The notes under the pieces were generated by a model, which saw only the letters and a program-made list of their open reading frames with translations, was not told the origin of the DNA and did no database searches. The position numbers and the translations under genes were made by a program. A DNA stretch of 64,000 nucleotides from Chitinophagaceae bacterium (GTDB lineage: Bacteria > Bacteroidota > Bacteroidia > Chitinophagales > Chitinophagaceae), in NCBI GenBank assembly GCA_016787065.1, contig JAEUVD010000052.1, positions 145,843 to 209,842 on the forward strand, in the 5' to 3' direction. The first letter of the stretch is position 1. Each line of letters begins with the position of its first letter. Below are positions 35,239-44,257 of the stretch, one piece after another.

Positions 35239-35447
35239 CACTGGAGCGAGAATTAGCGAAGCGGTTCTCGTGCCTAAGCACTTTGCAATATTCATCGTTA
35301 CTGTTTTGCATATCAATAAATTCAAGATGAGCCATTAATTCTTCTTAATGGCACTTTCCCTTCTTTATCATAAAAATAATCAAAGGCACTTGAATAAACA
35401 AATTCCACCTAAGCACGAGAACCGCTCCGCTAATTCTCGCGCCAGTG
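35239..35447 (+). mobile_element. MITE copy B (209 bp, intact terminal inverted repeats)
   Basis: The left end CACTGGAGCGAGAATTAGCG plus AGCGGTTCTCGTGC and the right end, read inverted, agree at 33 of 35 positions. Each terminal repeat also folds on itself (CGAGAA / TTCTCG). The ~130-base interior has no gene. It is a near copy of the element at 33.2 kb. No target duplication could be made out. Confidence 0.85.
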
Positions 35448-35513
35448 CAGCTTTATGGGTACACGTCAAAGACGTGCACCAGCCGAACAGCTTACATGCG
35501 CGGACTAGCTGCG
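35448..35513 (+). repeat. REP family 2, copy 1
   Basis: It abuts the MITE right end. It carries hairpin CACGTC AAA GACGTG, then CACCAGCC, and ends GCGGACTAGCTG. Three relatives lie at 39.4 and 40.4 kb. The rest of the gap up to 35682 shows no gene. Confidence 0.8.
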
Positions 35514-35682
35514 ACAAGCTCAAGCTAAGATTAGTTGTATAAAATTGTTTCAATCTACATTTTACTACAAGGCTATCTTACTTCTAATCCAAATTGACAA
35601 CTATCAACATGAAACCTTCATAATTAAATAATACCGAAACACAGCTTCTTACCTATCTTTAAGCCATATAAAAATCAGTGCT

Positions 35683-38600
35683 ATGTTACGCTACCTTACC
35701 TTAATAATTTTGCTCTTAGTTGGTTTTAAGAATAGTCAGGCTCAAACGTTTACCTGGAATGGGAATGTACCCATTCTTGATTTACAATCCGATACCATTC
35801 TTATTCCGGTAAGTGGGTTACCAACCGTTATTGATTCCAACTTTGGTATAGCCCATGTTTGTATCAACATTACACATACCTATGATAATGATTTAGTAAT
35901 TAAACTATTCTCCGCCGACGATGATTCGGTAACATTAATTCAAGGCATTGGTGGAGCAAATAACGACTTTATTGGCACTTGTATGGGTATGGATGGAACG
36001 CTCTTTAGTAATGCCACAGCACCCTATTCCGGTATCTTTATTCCGGTGGGCGATTTAAGTGAATTGAATGATGGGCACGACCCGAATGGCGTTTGGAAAC
36101 TTGTCGTGACTGATGTTGCTAACGCCGATACCGGTTCTATTCATATGGTAAGTATTGAGTTTACCAATAACCCGCCAATGTCGGGATCCTTAGGAGGCAG
36201 CCCTACCGGAACGTATTTATGCGCCACCTGTACCTGTCCGAACAACGCCCCTAGTTGCGATCTGTTACCCGATATGACTTCTTCAGCCAAGGAAATTCAA
36301 TTGTCGGTTATTGAAACGCCTGGCGCCTTACAAATTGCCAATGCCACTCCAAACATCGGTATTGGTCCGCTTGAAATCTATGCCATCGATTCTTGCTTTT
36401 GTGATAATACGCCGGTGCCTTGCACCACAACAACTTGTCCGCCCGGGCAACAATTAAAAAAAGCTATCAAACAACGCATTTATCAGAAAGTGGCCGGTAC
36501 AGATACTTTAAATTATTATGATCATTTGGCAGGTATGATGACCTACCACCCTACCCATGGACATTTGCATGTAGATAGTTTTGTTAGTTACACCTTACGA
36601 ACAGCAACATCCAACCCGGATGCCACCACTTGGCCCATCGTGGCCACAGGAACGAAACAAAGTTTCTGTTTAATTAATATTGGAAGTTGTTCGGGAAATG
36701 TTGGTGAATGTAAAGATGGTGCCGGAAATACAGTAACCACCGTGATGAATCATGGTTTAGGTTTTCATAGTGGTTGCGGTACAACACAAGGTATATATGC
36801 GGGGTATTATGATGTTTATGGAGTAGGTTTAAATGAACCTATACCGCTAAATAATGTTTGTAATGGAAATTATTATATCGTTTCTATCACAGATCCCTTA
36901 AATTTCTTTTTAGAAAGCGATGAAACAAATAATTGGGTTGCCGTGCCTGTTACTTTAACGCAACAAAATCCGGCGCCTATAATTACCGCTAGTGGCCCTA
37001 CCTCATTTTGCAATGGAGATAGTGTAATACTTACCTGTAATGCTTCATCGAATTATTTATGGTCGAATGGAGCAACAACGCAATCGATAACCGTTAACAC
37101 AGCCGGAACGTTTCATGTAACGGTGAATTGTGGAACAAGTTCGTCAACTTCCACACCAATAACAACTTCTGTTATTTCACCATCATCAACTGCCGCTGTA
37201 AGTATTGCAATAACGGCAGGTAGCAATCCAAGCTGTGCAGGCATGCCCATTACCTTTACTGCCACGGCGGTGAATGGTGGAAGCAACCCAACCTTTATCT
37301 GGTATGTAGATGGTGTGGTGGTTGGTGGTAACAGTTCAACCTTAACGTATAGTTTCAGTACTGGAAATCAAATCGTGCATTGTACGATGATTAGTAGTTC
37401 AGGTTGCTTATTGAATACTACAGGCATTTCTAACGATATTACAATTAACCTTACAACCTGTTATTGTATTCCAGTTTACGGCACAACAGCCACATCAGGA
37501 TGTATGGATGGTGATTTAATTTGGCGATTCAAACTAAACACGCTCGATAATCTAACAGGTAGTAGTTGCCCTAGTGGCATTGCAGGCTATTACGATTATA
37601 CGTCTAGTACCAACCCCGCGCTTACCACCATCTTGCAAGCAGGTACAAGTTATACAGCTACCGTAACTGCCGGGCAATTTGCCGAAGGTTACCGCGCTTG
37701 GATTGATTATAATAACGATGGTGTTTTTTCAGCTTCGGAGGTTATTGGTTACACACCATTAGTTGTAGGGAGCGGACAACTTGGTGTAATAGGTTCATCA
37801 GGGAATTTTACTGTTACTCTTCCTTGTAATGCCCCGGCTGGTCCACACCGATTACGTGTACGATGTGCGTATAATATTTCAGGTATTGCGCTGGATCCTT
37901 GCGCCTTCATAAATAATTATGGTGAAGTAGAAGATTATCTCATTACCATAGTTGCTGCACCTACTTGTTCTGCTCCGAGCAATTTAAGCGCAACAGCGAT
38001 AACGAATTCAGGAGCAACCTTAGCTTGGACTCTCGGATGTACGGAAACACTTTGGAATGTGCATATAACCTTTCCAGGAATGGGAGCACCGATATCGGGT
38101 AATGGAAGCAATCCGGGAGTTACAAACCCCTATATTGCTACCGGATTAAAGGCTGGCACTACCTATGAATATTGGGTGCAAGCCCATTGTGGTATTAACA
38201 ATACAAGTGTTTGGGTTGGACCTTTTAATTTCACTACATTAGTGAACTGTGCTATTCAACCGGGTATTAGTTTAACACAGCCGATTGTAATCGGAGAAGT
38301 TCCTTGCGTTGCTTATCCCTATTTAACATCAACCACGAATTCAACGGGTAGTTGTTTTACAAATAACTATACCGGTGCAAACAATCAAGCATCGGCAGAT
38401 GTTTGGTTTCAATTTACGGTAGCCAATACATCTACGGTGCAAATAAGTACTTGCGGCTCTGGTTTCGATACTTATTTGCATGTACTCAATGCTTCGGGCA
38501 CACAACTACTTTTTAATGATGATAATGGCCCGGCATGTAACACCTTACAGGCTTCTATATCTTCGACACTTTCACCAGGCACGTATTATATTGTTGCCGA

Positions 38601-39237
38601 AGGTTATAATACCAACACGGGTACTATACAACTAAAAGTAAATACCACACAGATTTGTCCTACCTTAAGTGGTAAATGCTATTTACAAGGATATTATAAT
38701 ACAGCAGGACTTATGTATAACGTATTATACCTACAAGGAAAAGAGAGTAATCCGGCATCTACGAATGTGGATACAATTAATGTAATGCTTAAATCAAGTA
38801 CCTTTCCTTATGCTACACAGTATAGTGTTAAAACACTCTTACAAACCAATGGAACCTTTATTTGCAACTTTCCGCAAATGGTATTAGGGTCATCCTATTA
38901 CATTGTACTTAAACATCGAAATGCGTTAGAAACATGGAGTGCATCAGCCGTTCCGTTTGCATTGAGCACAGCATATGATTTTACGACATCCTTATCGATG
39001 GCCTTTGGCGACAATCAAACCAGTTTAAGTGGTGGTGTTTATGGTTTGTATTCGGGTGATATTAATCAGGATGGAGCCATAGATGGTTTTGATTTCAATG
39101 CGATGGAACCGGATATCATACTGGGCACATCCGGTTATTTAGCGAGCGACCTGAATGGGGATGGTATTGTAGATGCCTTCGATTTCTTATTGGTAGAACA
39201 ATGGATTACCAACGGTGTAGGAAGTATTGCGCCTTAA
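35683..39237 (+). CDS. Secreted lysyl-oxidase-like multidomain protein
   Basis: 1184 residues. Signal peptide 1-20. Domains in order: a proprotein-convertase P-domain-like part (~28-165); a lysyl-oxidase-like domain (~190-420) with a copper-type H-x-x-H-x-H-x-H cluster at His289, 292, 294 and 296 (HPTHGHLH) and a typical end IYAGYYDVYGVG, then FLESDETNNW; an Ig-like part (~430-500); a GEVED domain (~660-757); fibronectin III (~760-855); a pre-peptidase C-terminal-like domain (~905-990); and a dockerin/EF-hand pair (GDINQDGAIDGFD, SDLNGDGIVDAFD, ~1125-1175). No classic T9SS tail is seen. Lysine oxidation is inferred from fold only. Confidence 0.82.
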   Translation: MLRYLTLIILLLVGFKNSQAQTFTWNGNVPILDLQSDTILIPVSGLPTVIDSNFGIAHVCINITHTYDNDLVIKLFSADDDSVTLIQGIGGANNDFIGTCMGMDGTLFSNATAPYSGIFIPVGDLSELNDGHDPNGVWKLVVTDVANADTGSIHMVSIEFTNNPPMSGSLGGSPTGTYLCATCTCPNNAPSCDLLPDMTSSAKEIQLSVIETPGALQIANATPNIGIGPLEIYAIDSCFCDNTPVPCTTTTCPPGQQLKKAIKQRIYQKVAGTDTLNYYDHLAGMMTYHPTHGHLHVDSFVSYTLRTATSNPDATTWPIVATGTKQSFCLINIGSCSGNVGECKDGAGNTVTTVMNHGLGFHSGCGTTQGIYAGYYDVYGVGLNEPIPLNNVCNGNYYIVSITDPLNFFLESDETNNWVAVPVTLTQQNPAPIITASGPTSFCNGDSVILTCNASSNYLWSNGATTQSITVNTAGTFHVTVNCGTSSSTSTPITTSVISPSSTAAVSIAITAGSNPSCAGMPITFTATAVNGGSNPTFIWYVDGVVVGGNSSTLTYSFSTGNQIVHCTMISSSGCLLNTTGISNDITINLTTCYCIPVYGTTATSGCMDGDLIWRFKLNTLDNLTGSSCPSGIAGYYDYTSSTNPALTTILQAGTSYTATVTAGQFAEGYRAWIDYNNDGVFSASEVIGYTPLVVGSGQLGVIGSSGNFTVTLPCNAPAGPHRLRVRCAYNISGIALDPCAFINNYGEVEDYLITIVAAPTCSAPSNLSATAITNSGATLAWTLGCTETLWNVHITFPGMGAPISGNGSNPGVTNPYIATGLKAGTTYEYWVQAHCGINNTSVWVGPFNFTTLVNCAIQPGISLTQPIVIGEVPCVAYPYLTSTTNSTGSCFTNNYTGANNQASADVWFQFTVANTSTVQISTCGSGFDTYLHVLNASGTQLLFNDDNGPACNTLQASISSTLSPGTYYIVAEGYNTNTGTIQLKVNTTQICPTLSGKCYLQGYYNTAGLMYNVLYLQGKESNPASTNVDTINVMLKSSTFPYATQYSVKTLLQTNGTFICNFPQMVLGSSYYIVLKHRNALETWSASAVPFALSTAYDFTTSLSMAFGDNQTSLSGGVYGLYSGDINQDGAIDGFDFNAMEPDIILGTSGYLASDLNGDGIVDAFDFLLVEQWITNGVGSIAP

Positions 39238-39359
39238 GAATTAGTTGGGTTGTTGACTAATAGGCAGATGGAAACTACACATCTTAAAAAATATAGACCA
39301 TTGATAGAATGGATTTGTGAATTGAAAAGATAAATGTAAAAAATCTTTGTACTTACGAT

Positions 39360-39393
39360 TAAGCACGAGAACTGCTTCGATCATTCATACTCG
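39360..39393 (+). repeat. Degenerate MITE terminal repeat
   Basis: TAAGCACGAGAACTGCTTCG and the following bases resemble the right terminal repeat of the MITE with several changes. No interior or partner end is attached. Confidence 0.5.
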
Positions 39394-39439
39394 TGTATGC
39401 TTTACACGATCAACATTAATCCCTGTTGCTTACTTAACA

Positions 39440-39499
39440 TTGTGGGTACAGGTCAAAGTCGTGCACCAGCCTAAACGATTACACGCGCGGACTAGTTGG
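39440..39499 (+). repeat. REP family 2, copy 2
   Basis: It reads GTGGGTACAGGTCAAAGTCG onward and ends GCGCGGACTAGTTGGG. The first hairpin carries changes that weaken pairing. It sits just behind the LRR gene stop. Confidence 0.75.
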
Positions 39500-39511
39500 G
39501 GCTAACACACC

Positions 39512-40195
39512 TCAATGACACCAAGCATCAAAATTATATTTACGGCTTGAACCACCTACTTTGATCCCTTTTTGTTTAGCTTTAGATTTAATGATTAATT
39601 CGTCTTCTTTGGAAATTAATGTATTGAACCATTCTATAAGTTTTAGCTCCTCCATATTGTATATTTCATTATCAAGCTGTTTAATAGGGCAATTATAAAT
39701 ACCAATCATTCTTAAAGTCTTTAACTTCCTTATAGAAGGTGGTATTACTATTAAATTTTTACAACATGAAAAAAATAGAAATTTTAATTTTTTCAGAGTT
39801 GAAATATTACAGATTAATTCATTAACATCCAGATTCAAGATTGACAAGTCCAAGCTTTCTAAGCCACTGTTGAGACTACTAACAAACTCTTTATAATCCA
39901 CAATCCTTCCCGCTTTTATATAAAATTTTTTAAGATTTAAAAGTAAACGCAAGTTGCTTGGCACATTGCCGCTTTGGTAATTATATAATGTTAAGTACTT
40001 AATGGAATCCTTTCTTGATATTAGTTCAATTAAATTAGACAGGGAATTTGAATCGGCGTAGGATAAATAAATACTCGAAGTACTATTTAAAAGTCTTATA
40101 GTATTGGAGTCAAGGTTTTCTCGCATATCAATTCTCAGTTGAGAAAAAGCGGAAATACTAATTGTAGTAAATAGTGCTAAGATAATTACCTTCAT
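39512..40195 (-). CDS. Secreted leucine-rich-repeat protein
   Basis: 227 residues from ATG 40195, which begins a signal peptide (MKVIILALFTTISISAFSQ). Leucine-rich repeats of ~23 residues follow (NLRLLLNLKKFYI, LESLDLSILNLDVNEL, TLKKLKFLFFSCCKNL, PSIRKLKTLRMIGIYN). LRRs bind proteins; no catalytic part is present. It ends ISKEDELIIKSKAKQKG without a sorting domain. The gene is AT-rich and bracketed by REP and MITE-end sequences, so horizontal acquisition is plausible. Confidence 0.75.
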   Translation of the reverse strand: MKVIILALFTTISISAFSQLRIDMRENLDSNTIRLLNSTSSIYLSYADSNSLSNLIELISRKDSIKYLTLYNYQSGNVPSNLRLLLNLKKFYIKAGRIVDYKEFVSSLNSGLESLDLSILNLDVNELICNISTLKKLKFLFFSCCKNLIVIPPSIRKLKTLRMIGIYNCPIKQLDNEIYNMEELKLIEWFNTLISKEDELIIKSKAKQKGIKVGGSSRKYNFDAWCH

Positions 40196-40233
40196 AAAGA
40201 TTCTATTTTTTCTTTTGAGCTTCACCTTGCCCC

Positions 40234-40283
40234 CACTCGCGCGAGAATGGCGCGTGGCTTTGTGTGCTGGCCTTCTCGTGCGC
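40234..40283. repeat. MITE-end-like long hairpin
   Basis: CACTCGCGCGAGAATGGCGC resembles the MITE left terminal repeat, but the loop is longer before TTCTCGTGCGC closes the stem GCGCGAGAA / TTCTCGTGCGC. It lies just upstream of the LRR gene start. Confidence 0.55.
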
Positions 40284-40351
40284 AATTTGTTTTGAATAAA
40301 CATACATACTTCATTTTTTGCTTTATAAAAGTAATACTCTCCTACTCAACT

Positions 40352-40466
40352 TTGTGGGTACACGTCAAAGACGTGCACCAGCCTAAACGATTACACGCGC
40401 GGACTAGCTGGGGTATACGTCAAAGACGTGCACCAGCCTAACCGCTTACACACTCGGACTAGCTGG
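40352..40466 (+). repeat. REP family 2, copies 3 and 4 in tandem
   Basis: Copy 3 (40352-40411) and copy 4 (40412-40466) each carry hairpin ACGTC AAA GACGT, then GCACCAGCCTAA, and end GGACTAGCTGGG. Copy 4 has TATACG in place of TACACG and other small changes. Confidence 0.85.
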
Positions 40467-40744
40467 GTATTAAATAATAAAGCGAATAGCACAACAACTA
40501 CACTCATTGCTTCAAATCGGTAAAACAGAAACGTGTGGGTTATCCTTTTCCATTTCACCTTGGAATCACAAACAACTTTCATTTGATAAATCATTTTTCG
40601 TAAAGCGTTTCGGTCTTAATCTTCATAAAAATAGATTCTGATTCCGGAAAATAAAAATTTAGTCTTTGAATACTTGTACCGAAACCTAGCTGTGTCAGAT
40701 AAATTTTTCAAAAAACTACCTCGAGTTTCGTAAATGGAAACTGT

Positions 40745-40807
40745 TGTATCCGTTTTGCTAACATTTGTATCCATTTTGCTAACAACGGTATCCGTTTTGC
40801 TAACAAC
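40745..40807. repeat. Three tandem 21-bp units
   Basis: Units share TATCCGTTTTGCTAACA with few changes (TATCCATTTTGCTAAC in the middle one). The length is a multiple of three, so the minus strand would encode heptads of the form V-S-K-T/M-D-T-x. The word TTTTGCTAAC occurs once more near 40880. Confidence 0.85.
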
Positions 40808-41145
40808 AGCACTTAACCGCACGATCTTAGCCATCTTGTAAGTAAACCGCAGTGCACGTTTAGACAACCACAGTTCGGATTTTGCTAACTCGAGTTGTTA
40901 TCTAACCAACTCGAACCGTCACCTTGTCAGCTCGTGCATTCATCTTTTTTTTCAGATGATCACTGTAGTTCATCAGATGATGATTTCGAGGAATAGAATG
41001 AAGGTTAAAGGTGGTTGAATGAACACTCAAAGCTTCAAAACAGGAGTTACATTGAGGTTTTCCTTACGTGCCGGTGTCTGAACCGCTAATGAAGGTGATA
41101 TGAAGGATAGAGCAGATGAATTGATCATTCTATCCAAACCCAAGA

Positions 41146-41225
41146 TTCATTGTTCATTGTTCACTATTCTTTGTTCACTATTCATTGTAAATTGTTCATT
41201 GTTCACTATTCATTGCTCATTGTCC
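41146..41225. repeat. Low-complexity TTCATTG/TTCACTA repeat
   Basis: A 21-base word ATTGTTCATTGTTCACTATT plus C occurs at 41149 and again at 41191 within related sequence. It looks like slippage-derived DNA; no coding sense. Confidence 0.8.
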
Positions 41226-41303
41226 TATCCCCTTCCACGTTAACATCTTCCGCTTTTTTTAACAATTTTCTGCACTAAATTGCCGCCGAATTAAATACGC
41301 GCT

Positions 41304-42257
41304 ATGCAGTACCTTGATTTTGAAAAACCCATCGAACTTCTTTACGAGGAAATTGAAAAAATTGAGTCCGTTGGCTCTAAAACGAAGGTGGATGTTTCTT
41401 CCGCCAAAAAGGAATTGGTAAAGAAAATTGATGAAACGCGTAAAGAAATTTATGCTAACCTGAGCGACTGGCAGAAAGTGCAACTGAGTCGGCATCCCGA
41501 CCGCCCATACACGAATTATTATATTTCCCGAATTTTCTCTAAATATCAAGAATTACATGGCGATCGTAATGTACGCGATGATAAGGCCATTGTGGGTGGT
41601 TTTGCTACCCTGAATGATCAAACGGTTATGGTTATCGGTCATCAGAAAGGTACCAATACCAAAATGCGGCAGCTCCGTAATTTCGGAATGGCAAATCCTG
41701 AAGGTTACCGCAAAGCACTTCGACTCATGAAATTAGCGGAGAAATTCAACAAACCTATCATCACCTTTATTGATACCCCTGGTGCCTATCCCGGGTTAGA
41801 AGCTGAGGAGCGCGGACAAGGTGAAGCCATCGCCCGGAATTTATTTGAAATGATTAACCTAACCGTTCCTGTAATTTGTATTATCATTGGTGAAGGCGCC
41901 AGTGGCGGTGCCTTAGGTATAGGTCTTGGCGATAAAGTAGCGATGCTAGAATATACTTGGTACACGGTTATCTCTCCGGAAAGTTGTTCAAGTATTTTAT
42001 GGCGTACTTGGGATTTTAAAGAGAAAGCTGCCGAACAATTAAAGCTTACGTCCAAACATATGAACGATTTTGGTTTAATTGATGATGTTATCAAAGAACC
42101 TCTCGGTGCCGCACATAGCAATCCTGAAAAAATGGCTGATACGGTTAAGAAGTATATTGAAACATCTTTGGCGCAATTAATACCAATGGACGCGGAAGAA
42201 CGTATTCAGCAACGTATTGAAAAGTTTTCCAAAATGGGTTTTTTCACCGAAGAATAA
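41304..42257 (+). CDS. accA: Acetyl-CoA carboxylase carboxyltransferase subunit alpha
   Basis: 317 residues, normal length. With AccD it transfers the carboxyl group from biotin to acetyl-CoA, giving malonyl-CoA for fatty-acid synthesis. The N-terminal helix (LDFEKPIELLYEEIEKIE), the RHPDRPYTNYYI segment, and the crotonase-type core FIDTPGAYPGLEAEERGQGE with IIGEGASGGALGIGLGD are all intact. accD is not in the window, as expected. A small conserved gene follows at 12 bases, then dapA, so these are probably cotranscribed. Confidence 0.97.
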   Translation: MQYLDFEKPIELLYEEIEKIESVGSKTKVDVSSAKKELVKKIDETRKEIYANLSDWQKVQLSRHPDRPYTNYYISRIFSKYQELHGDRNVRDDKAIVGGFATLNDQTVMVIGHQKGTNTKMRQLRNFGMANPEGYRKALRLMKLAEKFNKPIITFIDTPGAYPGLEAEERGQGEAIARNLFEMINLTVPVICIIIGEGASGGALGIGLGDKVAMLEYTWYTVISPESCSSILWRTWDFKEKAAEQLKLTSKHMNDFGLIDDVIKEPLGAAHSNPEKMADTVKKYIETSLAQLIPMDAEERIQQRIEKFSKMGFFTEE

Positions 42258-42269
42258 TCACGCAGTCCA

Positions 42270-42824
42270 TTGTCTTTTCTAAAAAAAATACAAGAACGTT
42301 TTAGTTCCAACACCGTTGTAGAGAACCCTCAACCTGTTGTTCAGGCACCTGTAATTAAACATGAGTTTTGTAACTTCGAAACAGCTTATCGTATTGGCTT
42401 GCTCAGTTTGCATACCGAACAGGATGTTGTGAATGAATACAAAAAGAAATTAGAGAAAATGGGCTTTGAGGTGGATGCGCTACTCTATATCGACAGTCAG
42501 GAACCTGTTCCGGGTTTGTTTTTACCCACCTATAATTATGAAGATTTAGATAAGCGTACCTTATTACCGAACAGTCCACGCACCGATCGCTTCAGCATTA
42601 AACGTTTTGATTTATTATTCAATTTGTATTTCAAACCCTATCCGCAATTAGTGCATGTGAGTAATATGTCGTATGCCAAATGCCGTGTTGGTCCGTACAT
42701 CGATAATATAAAAGAATATGTAGATCTTATGATGCCCATGGATCAAGTGCGAACGATACAAGATCTGATTGAAACAATTAATACCATCTTAAAATTAAAA
42801 CCTTATGAGCGTAAGCTGGATTAG
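42270..42824 (+). CDS. Small conserved protein, possibly DUF6913-like
   Basis: 184 residues from TTG 42270, since no ATG exists upstream in frame after the accA stop and the first internal ATG would remove ~60 residues. It has no signal peptide or membrane helix. The pattern FCNFETAYRIGLLSLHTEQD, LLYIDSQ, SIKRFDLLFNLYF is like a Bacteroidota family of unknown role found near dapA; the DUF number is from memory and uncertain. It overlaps dapA by 20 bases in another frame, so the two are likely translated together. Confidence 0.7.
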   Translation: MSFLKKIQERFSSNTVVENPQPVVQAPVIKHEFCNFETAYRIGLLSLHTEQDVVNEYKKKLEKMGFEVDALLYIDSQEPVPGLFLPTYNYEDLDKRTLLPNSPRTDRFSIKRFDLLFNLYFKPYPQLVHVSNMSYAKCRVGPYIDNIKEYVDLMMPMDQVRTIQDLIETINTILKLKPYERKLD

Positions 42825-43689
42825 AGGAACCGGAGTTGCCTTGATAACCCCTTTTAAAAAGGATCAATCAGTTGATTTCAACGTCTTAGAAAAATTAGTG
42901 CACAAAGTAACGGCCGATGGGGTAAATTATTTAGTGGCTTTAGGTACAACCGCCGAAACACCTACCATTAGTAAAGAAGAAAAACAAGATATTGTAAAAT
43001 GTATTCTTTCAGCCAATCAACAAAAATTACCGGTTGTATTAGGTGCCGGTGGCAATAATACGCGAAGCGTTTTACAGATGATGCAAGAGCATCCGATGGA
43101 TGAAATTTCTGCCATACTGAGTGTGGTTCCTTATTATAATAAACCCACTCAAGCCGGTATGATAGCTCATTTTAAAGAGATCGATCGGCATGCTTCTAAA
43201 CCAATTATTTTATACAACGTTCCGGGAAGAACCGGTGCCAATATGAATGCATCTACAAGCATACAACTAGCAAAAGAATGTAACCACGTAATGGCCATTA
43301 AAGAAGCGAGTGGTAACATGGTACAATGCATGCAATTGGTTCAGGAAGCACCGGAAGGTTTTTCGGTATTAAGTGGTGATGATGATTTAATACTGGCTCA
43401 ACTTGCCTTAGGTTTTCAAGGTGTAATTTCTGTTGCAGCTAACTGCTTTACCTCTACGTTTTGTAATATGGTTACTTTAGGTTTGAATAACCAATTTGAC
43501 GAAGCACGTAAACTTCATTATTCTCTGCTCGAGGGCATTCAACTTTTATTTACTGAAGGAAATCCTGCCGGAGTGAAGGCTGCGTTGCATATACAATCGC
43601 TTTGCGAGAATGTACTTCGCTTACCTGTTGTTCCGGTTTCCGATAGTACGTATCAGTTGCTTCAAACATTCATTAAACGCTTGGCATAA
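42805..43689 (+). CDS. dapA: 4-hydroxy-tetrahydrodipicolinate synthase
   Basis: 294 residues, the usual length. It condenses pyruvate with aspartate semialdehyde at the branch point to diaminopimelate and lysine. The (beta/alpha)8 barrel shows the GTTAETPT substrate loop, Tyr137 in YNVPGRTG and the Schiff-base Lys166 in AIKEASG. The product feeds peptidoglycan, and the next gene, 3 bases on, is a peptidoglycan L,D-transpeptidase that acts on that same residue. Confidence 0.97.
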   Translation: MSVSWIRGTGVALITPFKKDQSVDFNVLEKLVHKVTADGVNYLVALGTTAETPTISKEEKQDIVKCILSANQQKLPVVLGAGGNNTRSVLQMMQEHPMDEISAILSVVPYYNKPTQAGMIAHFKEIDRHASKPIILYNVPGRTGANMNASTSIQLAKECNHVMAIKEASGNMVQCMQLVQEAPEGFSVLSGDDDLILAQLALGFQGVISVAANCFTSTFCNMVTLGLNNQFDEARKLHYSLLEGIQLLFTEGNPAGVKAALHIQSLCENVLRLPVVPVSDSTYQLLQTFIKRLA

Positions 43690-43692
43690 TTC

Positions 43693-44229
43693 ATGCGTTA
43701 TCTTTTTCTTTTTTTACTTGCAATAAGCTTCCACATTTCAAAAGCACAGGAGGAAGATAATCGTCGTGCGAATTATTACGAAGCGTTTGTAGAAGTGAAA
43801 GATTCGATTGATAGTATAGTAGTTTATAAATCAAAACGTGAACTCATTACCTTTCACCAAAAACAAAAAGTAAAAAAATATATTATTTCTTTAGGGGAAG
43901 TTCCGGTTGGGAAAAAGCAATTTGAAGGTGATATGAAAACACCGGAAGGTTGGTACTCTATTAATGAGCGCGATAGTATGAGTCATTATCATAAAAACCT
44001 GGGCATTTCGTATCCGAATACAGAAGATAGTACCTATGCTGCCTCACAAGGATTGAATGCCGGAGGTGCTATTAAAATTCATGGTTACCCGAACAATCAT
44101 AAAGGATCACAGATCAAACATTTTCAGAATAGCGATTGGACGGTTGGTTGTATTGCAGTAAACGATCGGGAGGTAGATGAATTATATCGTTGGGTTATTG
44201 TGAATTGTCCGATATTAATTTTACCCTAA
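43693..44229 (+). CDS. L,D-transpeptidase (YafK-like), secreted
   Basis: 178 residues. Signal peptide 1-18 (cut after SKAQ). The YkuD domain has KIHGYPNN with His130 and WTVGCIAV with the catalytic Cys153. The order K-x-H-G then G-C-I-A-V is nearer the YafK/DpaA group than the SHGCVRL form seen at 18.6 kb, so it may release or attach proteins on peptidoglycan instead of making 3-3 bridges. It probably shares a transcript with dapA. Confidence 0.88.
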   Translation: MRYLFLFLLAISFHISKAQEEDNRRANYYEAFVEVKDSIDSIVVYKSKRELITFHQKQKVKKYIISLGEVPVGKKQFEGDMKTPEGWYSINERDSMSHYHKNLGISYPNTEDSTYAASQGLNAGGAIKIHGYPNNHKGSQIKHFQNSDWTVGCIAVNDREVDELYRWVIVNCPILILP

Positions 44230-44257
44230 ACGCAACACGTATTTTCCGAACATACTT

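Larger units (their letters stand above)
40467..41303. other. Gene-poor, repeat-rich spacer before accA
   Basis: No supported gene. It holds a 21-bp triple repeat, a TTCATTG-type low-complexity repeat and a palindrome AACTCGAGTT at 40887-40896. A minus-strand frame of 83 codons crosses the 21-bp repeat but has no start context or family. The accA promoter should lie near 41276 (CTAAATTGCC is a weak match). Confidence 0.6.

Noticed and set aside
40616..40867. Gene encoding the heptad repeat
   Set aside because: No promoter word or ribosome site, low-complexity source; kept only as a repeat and a low-interest finding.
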